From: Nageia nagi
Taxonomy: Eukaryota; Pinophyta
Direction: 5' to 3'
DNA: 64,000 nt
Assembly: GCA_050084985.1 (NCBI GenBank)
Contig: JBITNC010000001.1
Location: forward strand, 195,238,001-195,302,000
In this document: piece by piece, positions 42,330 through 54,660 of the stretch
Numbering within the stretch: the first letter of the stretch is position 1
Layout of the letters: each line of letters opens with the position of its first letter
Notes under the pieces: generated by a model
Seen by the model: only the letters and a program-made list of their open reading frames with translations
The model's database searches: none
Told to the model about the DNA's origin: nothing
Program-made: the position numbers and the translations under genes

Positions 42330-45300
42330 AAAGGTTGTGAGGAATTTAATTAAAGAAGTAAAACCCAATATAATCATGTTACATGAAATAAAAGTTAAAT
42401 AAAGAAAGGTTAAAATTATTGCCAAGTGAATATGGAAGGCGGTGCAATGTGAAGGAATAGGAACTATTAGAAAATCATGTGGAATTTCGATTATGTGGGA
42501 CCCTAGATATGTTGAGGCTAAAAGAATAAATTATAACTCAAATAGATGTTTGACTATGAAGATCACTTGTAGGACTACAATATATAGCTTCATTTTATCA
42601 AAAATCTATACCCCAAATATATTATCAAATAGATGAAAATTTTGGATTTTTCTTATTAACCACTATGATTCATTTAAACAATATCCTTGGTTGATTGGGG
42701 GAGATTTTAATTCCCCTTTACATATTGGAGATAAAATGGGAGGTAGAGTTAATCTATCTACCAGTATGCAAGATCTTAAAAATTTTCTAGACACCAATGA
42801 ACAAAGAGACCTCAATCTAAAGGGCAATCAGTACATATGGTCAAATAGGATAATAGGGGGAGTTTTTATATTGAGAATACTTGATCGTATGATGGCTTCC
42901 CAACACTAGTTGGACTAGTATCATAATTATGCCCTATCCTCACTACCAAGGATTTCATTTGACCATAGACCAATAATTTTAACAATGGAGAACATGAAAA
43001 AAAATAAAATCCCCTTTCAAATTTGAAAATATGTGGATGTCACATAAATACTTCAAGGATAGACTCTTTAGATGGTGGAAAATTAAAATTCTAGGAACTG
43101 CTATGTATAGAATTAAAAAGAAGTTGGATGAAGTGAGGAAGAATCTAGAACAAGGAGGAGTTCAAGAATGTTCACTATAGAAAAACTAAGCTAAAAGAAA
43201 TAATGGAATAGATCAAATAGGAAATTATTAGAACAAGTCATACAATAGAGTTGGATAAAGAGGAAAGATAGCTATTGGTGGAATTCTATAATACCTTCAC
43301 TCAAGAGGAATAGATGTGGAGAAAAAAATCTAGAATCACATGGCTTAAATAAGGAGATCAAAACACTAAATTATTTAAATTTACCATAATGAGAAGATAT
43401 AATTTCAATAGGATTATTCAAATCAAAAGGGTAGATGGCAATGTGGCACTTGAGGAGAAAGAGATAAAAAATGAAATTTTCTAGTTTTATGAGAAGGTTT
43501 TGTCAATAGACTAGAAGGATAGTACATAAGCTATAAATAAAATCCTTCAAAATATACTTTGTATCTTAATGGAAAGTTAAAATGAAGTATTATATAAGAA
43601 AATCATACAAAAGGATGTGAAGAAAGATATTTTCTTGATGAAACCAAATAAAGCTCTAGGACTTGAATGGGTTTCTACCAAGATTCTTTCAAAAGAAATA
43701 GGAGATTGTAGGAAAGGATATTTGATATGCCATTAAATAATTCTTCACAAAAGGTATAATTCTAAAATAGTGTAATAATACCTTTCTTACTTTGATACCT
43801 AAAACCCTTGAGGATAGGGATTTTAAGGACTACAAACACATAAGTATTTGTAATGTGGGGTATAAGATCATAACTAAATTCATGGATAAGAGACTAAAAA
43901 CTATTATCCCTAAAATAATATTTCAGGAACAAGATGGGTTTATTATAGATAGATAGATAATGGATAGCATTATTTAGATACATGAAGTCCTACATTCAAA
44001 CTACAACAAAATAACACCTACGATGATTGTAAAACTTGACATGGAGAAGGCCTATGATAGGGTCAATTAGAAATTTTGGATAACTAAATGTATTACAACA
44101 CCAATGTTCTTAGTTTTATTAAATGGAGAAGCCATTAGTTATTTTAAATCACAAAGGGGTCTAAGGCAAGGAGATCTTATTTCACCTTATCTCTTCATTA
44201 TCATGGCAAAAGGGTTGGGTAGAATGATTAACAAGGAAAAGAAAGAGTACCTAATTAAATGACAAATCCTAGCCTTGAACATTAACTCAACCACACATCA
44301 CTAATTTATGGATGATACTATCTTTATTAAAAAGGATGAGAAAAAGGAGGTGATGAGGTTCAAAATCATTCCTAAAATGTATGAAAAGGCCTCACACCAA
44401 AAATAAACTTTTAGAAAATAAGGATTTACTTCCTCAATTACAAAGATAGAGTTTAAAAAATATAAGTAGAATTTGGGGGTGTCTTGAAGTACAACTCCCA
44501 ACCAATTATTTGGGAATGATTTTGTTTGTTGGGAGACTAAGAGTTCAATACTATAATAGTCTCATTCAAAAAATCCAAAATAAACTCACACAATGGAAGG
44601 AAAAACTCTAATCTATGTAGGCAAGCTTACCCTTATAAAAATAGTTCTCCAAAGTGTCCCCATATATTCAGCTATGGTTTTCAAAGTTCCAATTACTATT
44701 TGTAATAATATAAATCATATTTATTGTAGATTCATGTGGGGAAAAGAGGAAAATAAAATAAGCTTATCCTTGGTGGCATGGAAGACCATCTACAATGAAA
44801 AATATTTGAGAGGACTAGGACTAAGGAAAATGAATCAAGTCAGTTAATCCTTGAGAGGTAAGCTTATTTGGCAAATTGTTTGTGTCTATAGAAGTGAATG
44901 GATCCAAATCATAAAATAAAAATAAATGATAGGGGAAGATGTTATTATGATAAAACAAACCCCCTCTATGGCTCTATAATATAGAACGGCCTTATTTTAG
45001 CTAGATTTTAGATTATAAATCATATTAGGTGGGATGTAGGAGATGGAAGTAATGTTTATATGTGGAAAGATACTTGGTTCAAGGATAAACCCCTAAACCA
45101 AGTACCATAATTCCAAGAAGGAGGTAAATGGGCCAATGATATTAAAGGACAAATCATTGATAATTATTATGATGGTTCTCAAAATAAATGATTTTTTCTT
45201 AAGCCCAAAGATGAAAAATGTAGAAGGTAGCTATAGGCCCTTGAACAAGAATTGAATACTACCAAAACTACCCTAATTAATATCAAAGGCAAACCAAAAT

Positions 45301-45940
45301 GGGGTAAAAAAAGGAAGGTCATTATACAATAAAGGAAGCTATTAGAATCCTAAATGAAAATCAATTACAAGACCATGGAAACCAAATTTGGTAGAAGATT
45401 TGGATACCTAAAATTATACCCAAGATACCATTCTTCTTCTAGTTAGTAGATAGAAATAGACTAATTAATGTTAATAATATTAAGAAAATAGGGACCATAA
45501 TGGTGAATATGTGTGTCTTATTCTACCATGAGCAAGAAGATGTTAATCATCTTTTCATACATTATGACTATACTCAGTAGATTTGGAGTAGAATGTGGAG
45601 GGAAGGGAATATAGCTGATCCTAAATCTCAAACCATAAATAATTTCATCCAAGTCATGATCTCCAATTACAAGGATAAGGAAGATGAAAACATATGGGTT
45701 ACTCTTATTGCCCATGTTTGGTAGCAAATTTGGAAGTAATGGAATACAAGAATCTTTGAAGACAAATATAACAAAGAAGGTGAGGTTTACAAAGTTAGCC
45801 TTCACAAGGCTTACAAAAATATACTACATGATAGAGAACCAAAACTATGATATCCTTTATTCAAAAAACTCTTTAAAATATATGAAGTCTAACTTAGGAA
45901 TTAATTCTAACTTGGGAAAGTATAAGTGAGAGGATACATA
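42330..45940 (+). pseudogene. LINE ORF2 remnant: endonuclease, RT and zf-RVT
   Basis: Endonuclease: NIIMLHEIKVK near 42370, IGGDFNSPLHIGDKMGG near 42698 (GDFN active-site motif), and FDHRPIIL near 42957. RT: VKLDMEKAYDRVN near 44031, VLLNGEAISYF, GLRQGDLISPYLFIIMAKGLG near 44159-44222, and FMDDTIFI near 44306 (the F-DD catalytic motif). Between AYDRVN and TPMFLVLLNGE about 20 residues are missing. WKTIYNEKYLRGLGLRKMN is at 44779-44838. The C-terminal zf-RVT region at about 45395-45595 reads WIPKIIPKIPFF and EDVNHLFIHY. Frameshifts and stops are dense. No poly(A) tail or target duplication could be placed at the 3' end. Confidence 0.88.
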
Positions 45941-46640
45941 GAAGAAGGAAAATTTGCTCATTATGAAGGCTCAAAATTCAAGGTATGACTAAGGTTGACA
46001 AGAATGATTATGAGATAATAGGTATAAGTTGGAGACATATGGGAAGGAAATTTAATTCTTCCACATGAATTAAACATCATTATGATATAAAAAGCTTCCA
46101 GATCCTTCTATTCTTTCCAAAGAAGATAAGCATCATCACTAGGAAAACTCCATGGAAAGGAAGCTATAGAATAATTGTAATGGGAGGAGCACTAGTTTTT
46201 ATGGAATCCAATGATCCATCCAAGGAAAAAAAGGATCCTAACATATGGAATCTCATTTTTAAGGGATACCTAAACACATTTATAGAAAAATGTGGTGGGC
46301 CTGATAGGAGATTGGTAGACATGATAGTTCATAGCTGGAAAATGGGAAATACAAAATCCATAGCAAAGAGATTAACTTTACAACTAATAATATAGCTCAA
46401 GCCACTAGCCTCCTAAATTGGGGAAAGAAATTAGATATAATTCCAAGATGATTAAAGGGGAGGATATCAAAAAAATTCAAAATAGGAGGAGTCAGTTTGA
46501 AATAGAGGTAAACTATAACATTGGCTAATAGAAAATATATCATATCTATGACTCATATAATATAATTAAACACAACTATACATGTATATATATTTCACTA
46601 AAAAATAAACAAAATATAGATAATTATAAAAGGATCAATT
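45941..46640. other. Possible LINE 3' end, unassigned
   Basis: A 71-codon open stretch (46180-46395, plus strand) matches nothing I know. It may be a remnant of a C-terminal domain after the LINE RT. No other feature was found. Confidence 0.35.
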
Positions 46641-46649
46641 TTAAAATCT

Positions 46650-48000
46650 TTAATGTCTTCAACATTCCTCTAGTTTATATTCTTTCATTAGTTTTTTCCA
46701 TGAAGACTATCATTCTATTAAATTTCCTAAATTATTATCTAATTATGTGATTAAACTAAGGAAATACTATTAGTGAGCCATCATCCTTCTTGAAAATAAA
46801 TTCATTGAAGTGAAACATATAAAATTTCTTGTATATAATGTTTGAATTGGGTTTAAATTTTCTCATTGTATGACTAAGTGATTGGTCCTTAGGCCATTGA
46901 ACTATCTCATTCCTTAAATTTAGTTTTCCTTTTGATTGTATCACCTACATTAATATTTGGCTATGAATTAGGTAGCTTTTTGGCATCCTCAGTACTTTCA
47001 TCTTCTATCTCATTCTCTATCTTGAGATTCACTCTTCTTATTTTGCTTCTTATTTATTTTGATCCCTCTTGGTTGTTCTTTCCTAGGAAGGATATTGAAG
47101 TATCATAACTTCCCATGTCTCCTCCTCTTTTTATTTATTTCCTTCCTATTATTCCATTACATTTTTAGTTTTAGGTTCCCTTTATTTGGAGATCTATACA
47201 ATCTCTTTCTCCTTGGATGTTGCATTTTCTTCTTCCTAAGTTGATTTCCCCTTTGGGGCATATATTTTCTTATTCCCTTTCGGTTTCTTACTTTTCCTAC
47301 CTATTGAAGTTGATTTTAAGGTTCCTATCTCCTTTATTTATTTTTTCTTTCTCTTCAATTCATTTATGTATTAGTTATAAGGAATGTTTTCATCATTTTG
47401 ATCTGGTATAAGGTTTAAATTTGGCTCATTTTGCACTTGATTGATTATATGCATATCATATACCAATATGATTACCCATTGATGGAGGGGTAAATCTTCC
47501 TACTTGTTCTTCACTTTATCTATAGAGATTTGCATTGAATGGTAGATGAAAAAAAAGGAAAATTCACCTTTTCATCCTTGAATTTGAAATGGTTCAACAT
47601 ACCAAAATGAAATGAAAATATTTTCTTATGTTAGTTATTTAGTGAAAGGTATTTCATTATTTGAACTATGACTTTATCCCAAGTGTTTGAGATAAATTCT
47701 CTATAATACCCACTCATATACCTTGTCACCTAAGTATTATTACTCAAAAAATATATAACTTCCCCTACATTGGTAGCTTTAGCATTCATTTTTAACTCCT
47801 TTCCTTGATTTTGTTGTGAAGTGGCATGTGCAATTGATTCAGGGTTGAAAGAGATAGTCTTACCATGAATTATGTATTATCCTTCTACCAAAGTATTTTC
47901 CACATACTTGGAAAGCTAGGGGTTAAATCCTTTGCATAATTCCATGATATAATACATAACTCCTCTACATAGAAATTTTCATACCTCCTAATTGCTCCTT
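46650..48000 (-). pseudogene. Unrecognised decayed reading region
   Basis: The minus strand from about 47985 down to 46650 has protein-like sequence in shifting frames: TISFNPESIAHATSQQNQGK near 47870, SGYYREFISNTWDKVIVQIM near 47690, HFGMLNHFKFKDEKVNFPFF near 47600, then PLHQWVIILVYDMHI near 47480, a Lys/Glu-rich stretch (47400-47000) and NEIEDESTEDAKKLP near 47000. The order (a globular region with HF..LNHF and NFPFF, then an acidic-basic tail) looks like a single protein of some 350-450 residues. I do not recognise the family, and the surroundings suggest a transposon-borne gene. There are many stops, so it is dead. Confidence 0.4.
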
Positions 48001-49480
48001 GCTTTCCTTATATCCTTGGGCTCTATGCATACTATGTCTCCTCCCATTTTTGAAGCTTAAATTTTTTGTATTTTATTTCTCATTCACATCTTCTAGATGA
48101 TTCAATCGGAGATTTGATTGCTTAGGGTGGTGACTATGTACTTAACATGCATTTATTAAATTAATTTTTGTTCCACTCACCTCCATTCAACCAAACTGTT
48201 ACCATGCTTTGAGTGGTTGATGTGACTAACCATACAATATGATAATTTGGGAAATAAGACTTATTATATAAACTATCCTTCCTCCCCCTCTTCCATTTAT
48301 GATTAGTTCTTTGCATTTACCTCATTACCATTATTATAGATTACTTAGATATTCTTCTTATATTTTATTTGGAATAGTCCTAATGAATTCCTTTGTTGCA
48401 TTTTATTTCCCCTCAAATACCCTTAGGTTTTGGGTATCATACTTATTATCCATACCTTAGTCCATAAATATTTAGAACTTATTGAGCAATTGCTACTTAG
48501 AAGATCCAATACCTTTGCAATTTTGTAATGTCCATTTTTTATTTGGTTTGATGATTCCTTGATCTAAGAATGAGTTGTATTCTAATTGTATTCTAAGCCT
48601 AAAATTAAATTGCATCATACCTTTATTTTGAAGAAAATCTTATTCATACAATAGGTAAAGGGTTCCTTTTTAAGAAAAAAAATAGATTATTGAGAACCTA
48701 TGTATTACACATAGCAACTTCATCTACCAAACATCAAGATAAACATTAATGAACCATAAACTTATTTAAAATTTGTATTATTACAATTAGGTATACAATA
48801 AATTGTACATCACTTTCTTTCATCTACATATGCTTGTACAAAAAAGACCAAAAATATTCACCATATCCTAATGGTCAAACTTACTTTGACCATGAATGTA
48901 TTTGTTAAAGTTTAACATTGAATTTGTCTCCTATGATCAACATAAGAGTGAGCCTCAACAAAATCAATTTTCATCTCCCTAACATCATTTTGATTCTCCC
49001 CTACATAGGAATTCTCAACCATGCTCGAGAATGAAAAATACTTATGTCTTGATTTTGATTCTACAAGGTGATATGTAAGAAAGTGTAAAATTAGCATTTA
49101 CATTCAAATTTATTAAAATTAATGTCTATGGTAAAGAAATATTTTTTACCTTGAAATTATGTTAATTTTGTTTGACCACACTTTTTTAATTTTGTAAAGA
49201 TAAAAGGAGAATATTTTTATGCATTAATATTGGTATTGACTAATTTCATCTCTTGAGTGTCGCTCTTCTTTTTACATGGAGGACTCATCCAACTCTTTTT
49301 TCTTTTCAAATACATTTTACCTATACTAGGTTCAATTGGGAATTAGAATTTGGGGTATTGAGCCTACATATCATTAATCATTCTTGCAAACTAATTCTTG
49401 ATTGTAGGAGTAATTGGATGATTCTCTATTAAATACTTTAGCCAAGCCACTCTAACATAAACCCTTTATTTCTATGTAGA
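48001..49480. other. No gene seen; possibly downstream part of the SWIM gene remnant
   Basis: A 61-codon open stretch on the minus strand (49097-48912) lies downstream of the SWIM-like region and might be part of the same old gene. It shows no motif. The rest is AT-rich DNA without a recognised feature. Confidence 0.4.
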
Positions 49481-49489
49481 TGAAGGCTA

Positions 49490-50083
49490 AAAATGATTTT
49501 ATTATCATTGAGAACTATTGGCATGAGGTGACATTGTGTTGTTAGCAAAATGAGTTGTATTAGGTGAAGCTTTCATTATATTGTTAGTATAATGATTAGT
49601 ATCAATTGATAAGTTCATGATTTTCAAAATATACTTGTATGTATTTCCTTGCAATACCCACTCACAATTAAATGTGTAAAAGTATTGAATTTACTAAGTA
49701 ACAAAATATTGAACTGATGAATTTATCTAACTCCTCACCTAGTATGAACAAACTACATCTTCATGAGGATCACAATGAAAATCAAGTATCATAAAATTCT
49801 TCTTTATTGAAATTTATATACTCTTACCATTCTTGTAATTATTCCAAAATCCAAGTGTATTCAATTTACACCTATTTACAAAATATGGTTCAACCATAAA
49901 CAATAAGATGTAAACTAGATCATCTATTCTTCTAGCATATTTTCTTTCATTTAGATATAAAAAATTGGTTTTTGTAGTATGATTATATGAATTTATATCT
50001 AAATTTATTTCTTGGTTGGCATGTGAAAAATTTCTATAGCATTTCCCCACATACATGTAGCAAAAAAATTAGAATCAATATGA
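49490..50083 (-). pseudogene. MULE-derived SWIM protein, C-terminal part
   Basis: The minus strand from 50056 reads NFSHANQEINLDINSYNHTT and then NERKYARRIDDLVYILL and MVEPYF. These match a plant family of MULE transposase-like proteins that carry a SWIM zinc finger ('cSHANrdve.ai..yH..lKskfL......RR.DwLiytL'). Further on, at about 49672-49625, comes CEWVLQGNTYKYILKIMNL, a worn SWIM motif in which the usual Cys-x-His has become Tyr-x-Tyr. The front half of the gene is at 58002-58865. The gypsy element at 50089-57996 separates them. In-frame stops are present. Confidence 0.62.
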
Positions 50084-50088
50084 CAAAG
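50084..50088. repeat. Target-site duplication (left), CAAAG
   Basis: CAAAG before the LTR at 50089 is repeated at 57997-58001 after the other LTR. Five bases is as expected for gypsy elements. Confidence 0.88.
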
Positions 50089-50705
50089 TGTAGACCTCAT
50101 ATATTGCATATATAATATAATAGATGCACGATTTGTCTACAATATTTTATTGAATCATATATTAGAAATATGACATTAGATTAATAAAGATAAATAATGT
50201 ACCTTAATTTCAATCATATGAACATCACATAAAGAAATCCATTCATCAAACATAAACATGCATTCATCCATACACGTGTTGCCAATTGCCTATAAATGGT
50301 ACACTAATGAATTTGTGGAATAAATAGAATAAAAGCATGCAAGAGCAAAGTGAAGGGTTTAATAGATCAATGCAAAGGTGGTGTTACAAAAAACCATTGT
50401 TGGTAGAGTGATATTGCATTTGTTGGAATCTCTCTAGGATCTTTGGTGCCCTTGCATGATACCTTTTATGTTTCCTTTGATGTCTTTATATAGCAACATC
50501 TTTTCCTTCTTGGATTCTTGGAATCATTGTATGTTACATCATTTGGGGAGTTTTTTAGATATTTTACCCCTTTTACATTGTACAATGGTCCTTTACATTG
50601 ATTATATTACCTTGGGTATTATTTTAACCCCTTTTTATAATAAATATCATTAAATTTCTAAAATGAATTAGTTAATAAATAATAATTCATTTCTAGGCAT
50701 CTACA
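50089..50705 (-). repeat. 3' LTR of the minus-strand gypsy element
   Basis: 617 bp, ending in TGTAGACCTC on the plus strand's left side and GGCATCTACA on the right. It aligns throughout with 57401-57996. On the minus strand it starts TGTAGATGCC, the same start as the LTR at 58866. Confidence 0.92.
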
Positions 50706-51780
50706 TTTTTCCCCTCTTTGGAGATGTGATTAAAGAAATGAGATTACATGTCTAAAGAAAAAGTAAAGTTTTTTTTTTTAAAAAAAAACTTTGAAATATT
50801 TACTTTATTCTCCTTTTAAGATGCTAATGGTGAGGTCCTTTGCTACCACCTTTAAGCTTGAATGCCCCAAAAAAAGTTCTTGCTTGGTGCAACCAAGGGA
50901 AAATATGAAGAATCATGTCTCTCTAGCTATCATGATGTATTTATTCTAGAAGGAACTTTGCTAGTAGGTAGTCTTATGATTCCACATCTAATTTCTAAAA
51001 TGTAAGATGTCTTTTTTCCCCTTGAAGTGTTTAACCATGAATCCATTCATTACATCATGTCTAATACTTAGGAAATTGATGCTCTTACATCCATACCTTG
51101 AGATAGAAGAGGTATCTTTTTATTTGTTACAATGTTTATGATGTGCATGCCATTGATAGAGCAATAATAGTAAGCATGCTACTAGTGGCATAGGTTTCTT
51201 TGTACTTTATTCTATTTTTCATGATGTATATTCTTGCAAAAAGGTGTTAGATATACCCTACATAAAATGAGTTGGATACATAATGAGTTTCTTCATCCAT
51301 TGATGATGAGTCAATGTCAACAATCTACTTATAGTTGCATCATCAATTTGTCTATTGAGTAAGTGAACTCTCACTAGCCATTTTGTTGGCCATTGATGGC
51401 CATTCATTTTATATTTATTACCCAAATACATTATGATTTGTATGGTTCATGAAAAAACCATGTGGATACATAAGTTGTATCATCTATTGGAGATGAGGCA
51501 ATGTCAACATCTTGCTTATGGCTACATCATTGGTTTAGCTTTTAAGTGATTAAAATCTTACTAACCATATAATTATTCATCAATGACCTTATATTTTATG
51601 TCCATGCTCTACAAATATTATATTTCCATATGCTTGTTTTGTTTTTCATTCCACATCACTAGTGGCACATGGATAGTAATGCACATTGCTAACTGCATGG
51701 AAATATAATAGTGCAATGAAAAACTAAAGGAAAAGAATGGTAAAAGTACCTTATGCAAGATTTTTAACATTCTTCAAGGC
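50706..51780 (-). other. 3' untranslated internal region of the gypsy element, with purine tract
   Basis: The purine tract (minus strand CCAAAGAGGGGAAAAA, plus 50706-50721) abuts the 3' LTR. The remaining kilobase has no reading frame. It holds a tandem duplication of about 165 bp (about 51255-51415 and 51420-51575), with GTGGATACATAA.....T...TCATC.ATTG..GATGAG.CAATGTCAAC shared by both copies. Confidence 0.75.
51255..51575. repeat. Tandem duplication of about 165 bp
   Basis: Two diverged copies in order: TTGGATACATAATGAGTTTCTTCATCC.TTGATGATGAGTCAATGTCAAC...CTTATAG.TGCATCAT..., and the matching segments from about 51420. It lies between integrase and the 3' LTR of the gypsy element. Confidence 0.75.
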
Positions 51781-52710
51781 ATGAAGCCATTGTTCCTATG
51801 CATATAAGCATTTGATATGGGTGGTATTGAAGGTATTGGGTTCTTCTTTTCCATCCATGGATAATAATATGTATACTCTTGAGCATGTTGCTTCTACTAC
51901 AATAATTGGACCTACCCAATTGGGTTCAAATTTACCTTTTACTTCATAATTTGCTACTATCTTATTGATATTATCTTTTAATATTAAATATCTCACTCTA
52001 AATTCTTTAGCCTTTATATTTTTCTCAAATGCTCTCTTGATTTTTGAATGATATATGTTCTAATGTTCAATAACCTTGATTCTTTTTTCATCTAGTGATT
52101 ACAATTATTCTAACCTTGATTTTCTTGCATCATCATTAGAAATATCATACTATAATGAGATCCTTAATGATGTTATCTCTATATAATGGTACAATGTCTT
52201 CATCTCCATATGTAATGATAATGGTGTTTCCCCAATGGCTGTTCTAATGCTATTTCTATATGTCCAAAGTGCATAAGGTACTTTCCTAGAGGATAGTAAA
52301 TTGAAGAAAATATTTGCACAATATGAAACCTTTTGCAAAATGCTTTCATGTCCTTACCTTTAAAATTAGGCCCATTATCAATGATCAATCATTATGGTAC
52401 ACCAAACCTTGTGATGATGTGTTTAGTAAGGAATGCAATGATCTCATCTTGAGTGACTAACTTCATTAAGATAGACTCCACCCACTTGGTAGTAAACTTA
52501 GTACCTATAATGACAAATTTGTGGTCCAAGTAGCAAATGGACATGGTGACACAACAAAGTGCAACTCTTGAGTAGGTTTCTTTGCTAAATTGGCATGTTT
52601 TGACATTGTAAACAAGTTTTTACATGAGTTTTACAATCTTCCTCCATACTAGGCCAATAATATCCAATTCTCAAAATTTTCATATATAAAACTTTTGCAT
52701 GAATATGTCT
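51781..52710 (-). pseudogene. gypsy integrase remnant
   Basis: Minus strand: GYYWPSMEEDC and CLQCQ near 52660-52600 (the HHCC zinc-binding region), IIDNGPNFKGKDMKAFCKRF at 52385-52325 (second catalytic Asp, D-N-G), and YALWTYRNSIRTAIGETPLS near 52270-52210. The C-terminal segment 51996-51796 reads GKFEPNWVGPIIVVEATCSR and NTFNTTHIKCLYA, the usual end of Tat integrases. The element inserts DNA copies into the chromosome. The segment carrying the catalytic Glu ('Q.NGQAEA.NK') is damaged. Stops and shifts are throughout. Confidence 0.85.
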
Positions 52711-53199
52711 ACTACATAAACCATCATGAGCTTGTTATAGTATAGTATCTACCTCATGTTGTGTCAAATATATTAGTAAAGCATCATCAAATGACCTTCT
52801 ATATAAGAATTCAACAATGATGACATTACTTATTGTATTTCTTTTCAATCTCATTCTTTCATTTCAATCAAAGCCCAGAGGAATTGTTTGGTGCTTCAAA
52901 TAATTATAGATATTAAAATACCAATTCTAAAAATCATTCTCTTTTATGATAAGATAGGTCTAAATTTCATGCATATATTCTATATAATAGGGAGTGCTAA
53001 GCTTACAAATTTTCAATATAGTCTCTTGATGTTTAATTTCAATTGGTGCAAGAGAACATGCACTTGCCATTGCATCTAAATATCTATTATTAGTTCTTAG
53101 TATATTATGAATGGTATATCTATCAAACTAATCTAATAAATCATTTACCAACACCTTAAAGAACCTCAAATTTTTTATCCTTTATATTAAATATATCCT

Positions 53200-53430
53200 A
53201 TAATTGGTTAATGATAAGCTATGAATCACCATAGATTTCTAAATTTCTTATTTTCATAGTAACAACAACTTTCAAACCCAATATCAATGCCTCATATTTA
53301 ACCATATTATTTGTACATATAAAACCAAGTTTTAAGCCATAGGGATTACCTAATTTGAATGAGATACCAAAATAATACCTACCCCTACTCCTTAAGAACA
53401 TTTTGAGGCATCAAAGTATAATTTCCAAAT
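53200..53430 (-). pseudogene. Second (archaeal-type) RNase H of the gypsy element
   Basis: The minus-strand stretch from 53401 reads FLRSRGRYYFGISFKLG and TNNMVKYEALILGLKV, then LEIYGDS, matching 'CTNNmAEYEALilGL' and 'v.GDS' of the extra RNase H carried by the Tat branch. The Glu of AEYEA is partly kept (VKYEA). The same domain is seen at 38290 and at 63655. Confidence 0.8.
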
Positions 53431-53659
53431 GATGGGTTCATCATCCATGAGGCATACATACTCATTTGGGATGGACATTTCATCTAAGTCACACCATCGA
53501 AAGAATTTATGTAGATCATTACACCATTGATGGCATAAATCTTATTGATATTCATTTAGAAATTCTTCATAGATGATTACTTCAGCAATTTAAGGAAATT
53601 CAACTATTAATTCTATGATTTCTTACCCTTTTACTGAATTCCATTTCACCACATTGATA

Positions 53660-54660
53660 TCAAATTATTGTAACAACATGAGCCACTTTGTAACTCTACC
53701 TGATAAATGTTGCTTTGCCACAAGATATTTCAATGGGTTAACAAGGCTAATAATAAATGTTGTATAATATAGTAGATAATGTCTCAATTTCTTAGTAGAA
53801 AATACAATACCATAGCATAGCTTTTCCATTGGTGCATACCTACTTTCATAATCTATCAATGTCTTACTAAGGTAATAAATGGCTCTTTCTTTAGTTTCCT
53901 CATCTTTTTGGTAGAGCATTGCCCCAAATGCATACAATGTAGCTAAGATATACAAATAAGAAGTTCTAGAGAAGTCCATGTGAACTAGAATAGGTGGATT
54001 GAGAAAATATTATTTTATATCCTAAAAAGCTTGTTGACATTTATTATTCCATACAAATTTAACATCCTTTTTTAGCAAATGTATGAATGGTCTACATTTA
54101 TCTCTAAGTTGGGAAATGAATCTTCTTACCAAATTGATCTTTTCTTGGATACTCCTTAATTACTTTAGATTATTTAGGGGAGGCATGCTAATGATAGCTT
54201 TTACTTTCTTTGGATCTACTTCAATTCCTCTTTTAGATACCATGAAACCTAGTAATTTTCCAGAAGTAACACCAAAGGCATATTTTTAAGCTATAACTCT
54301 AAGTTTATACCTTTTCAAAATTTGGAAGACTTTCTCAAGCAACTTTAGATGATCTTGGCCTTACTTTGATTTTACCAAGATGTCATCAACATATACCTCA
54401 GCTAGTTTATACATGTGCTCATGAAATATTGAAATCATAACACTTTGGCTTTGTGATAGAAATAATATTAGCCTTCCAATCAAAATAGTTGATAAACCTA
54501 ATAAAACTAGCATTAAAATATTTTTGTATTTCTTTATTTACTAGCAAATCCTTTGAAAGGTACATTTTTCTTAGATTTTTTTTTACAAGCTTAGCTCCCT
54601 CTTTAAGTGGTAAATTATGCATAACAAATGAAGGATCTAAACCAAGCATATCATTGTAAG
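53660..54660 (-). pseudogene. gypsy RT and RNase H remnant with RT deletion
   Basis: Minus strand from 54649: MLGLDPSFVMHNLPLKEGAK and DLLVNKEIQKYFNASF, then NIISITKPK, after which the sequence jumps within about 40 bases to EHMYKLAEVYVDDILVKSK (YVDD at about 54400-54385). By comparison with the copy at 62410-62730, about 80 residues with the FRDLNKACPKDDF and GATY motifs are deleted. Then LLGFMVSKRGIEVDP follows, and RNase H at 53979-53665 (GAMLYQKDEETKERAIYYLS, SRYAPMEKLCYGIVFSTKKL). Stops are scattered. Confidence 0.87.
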
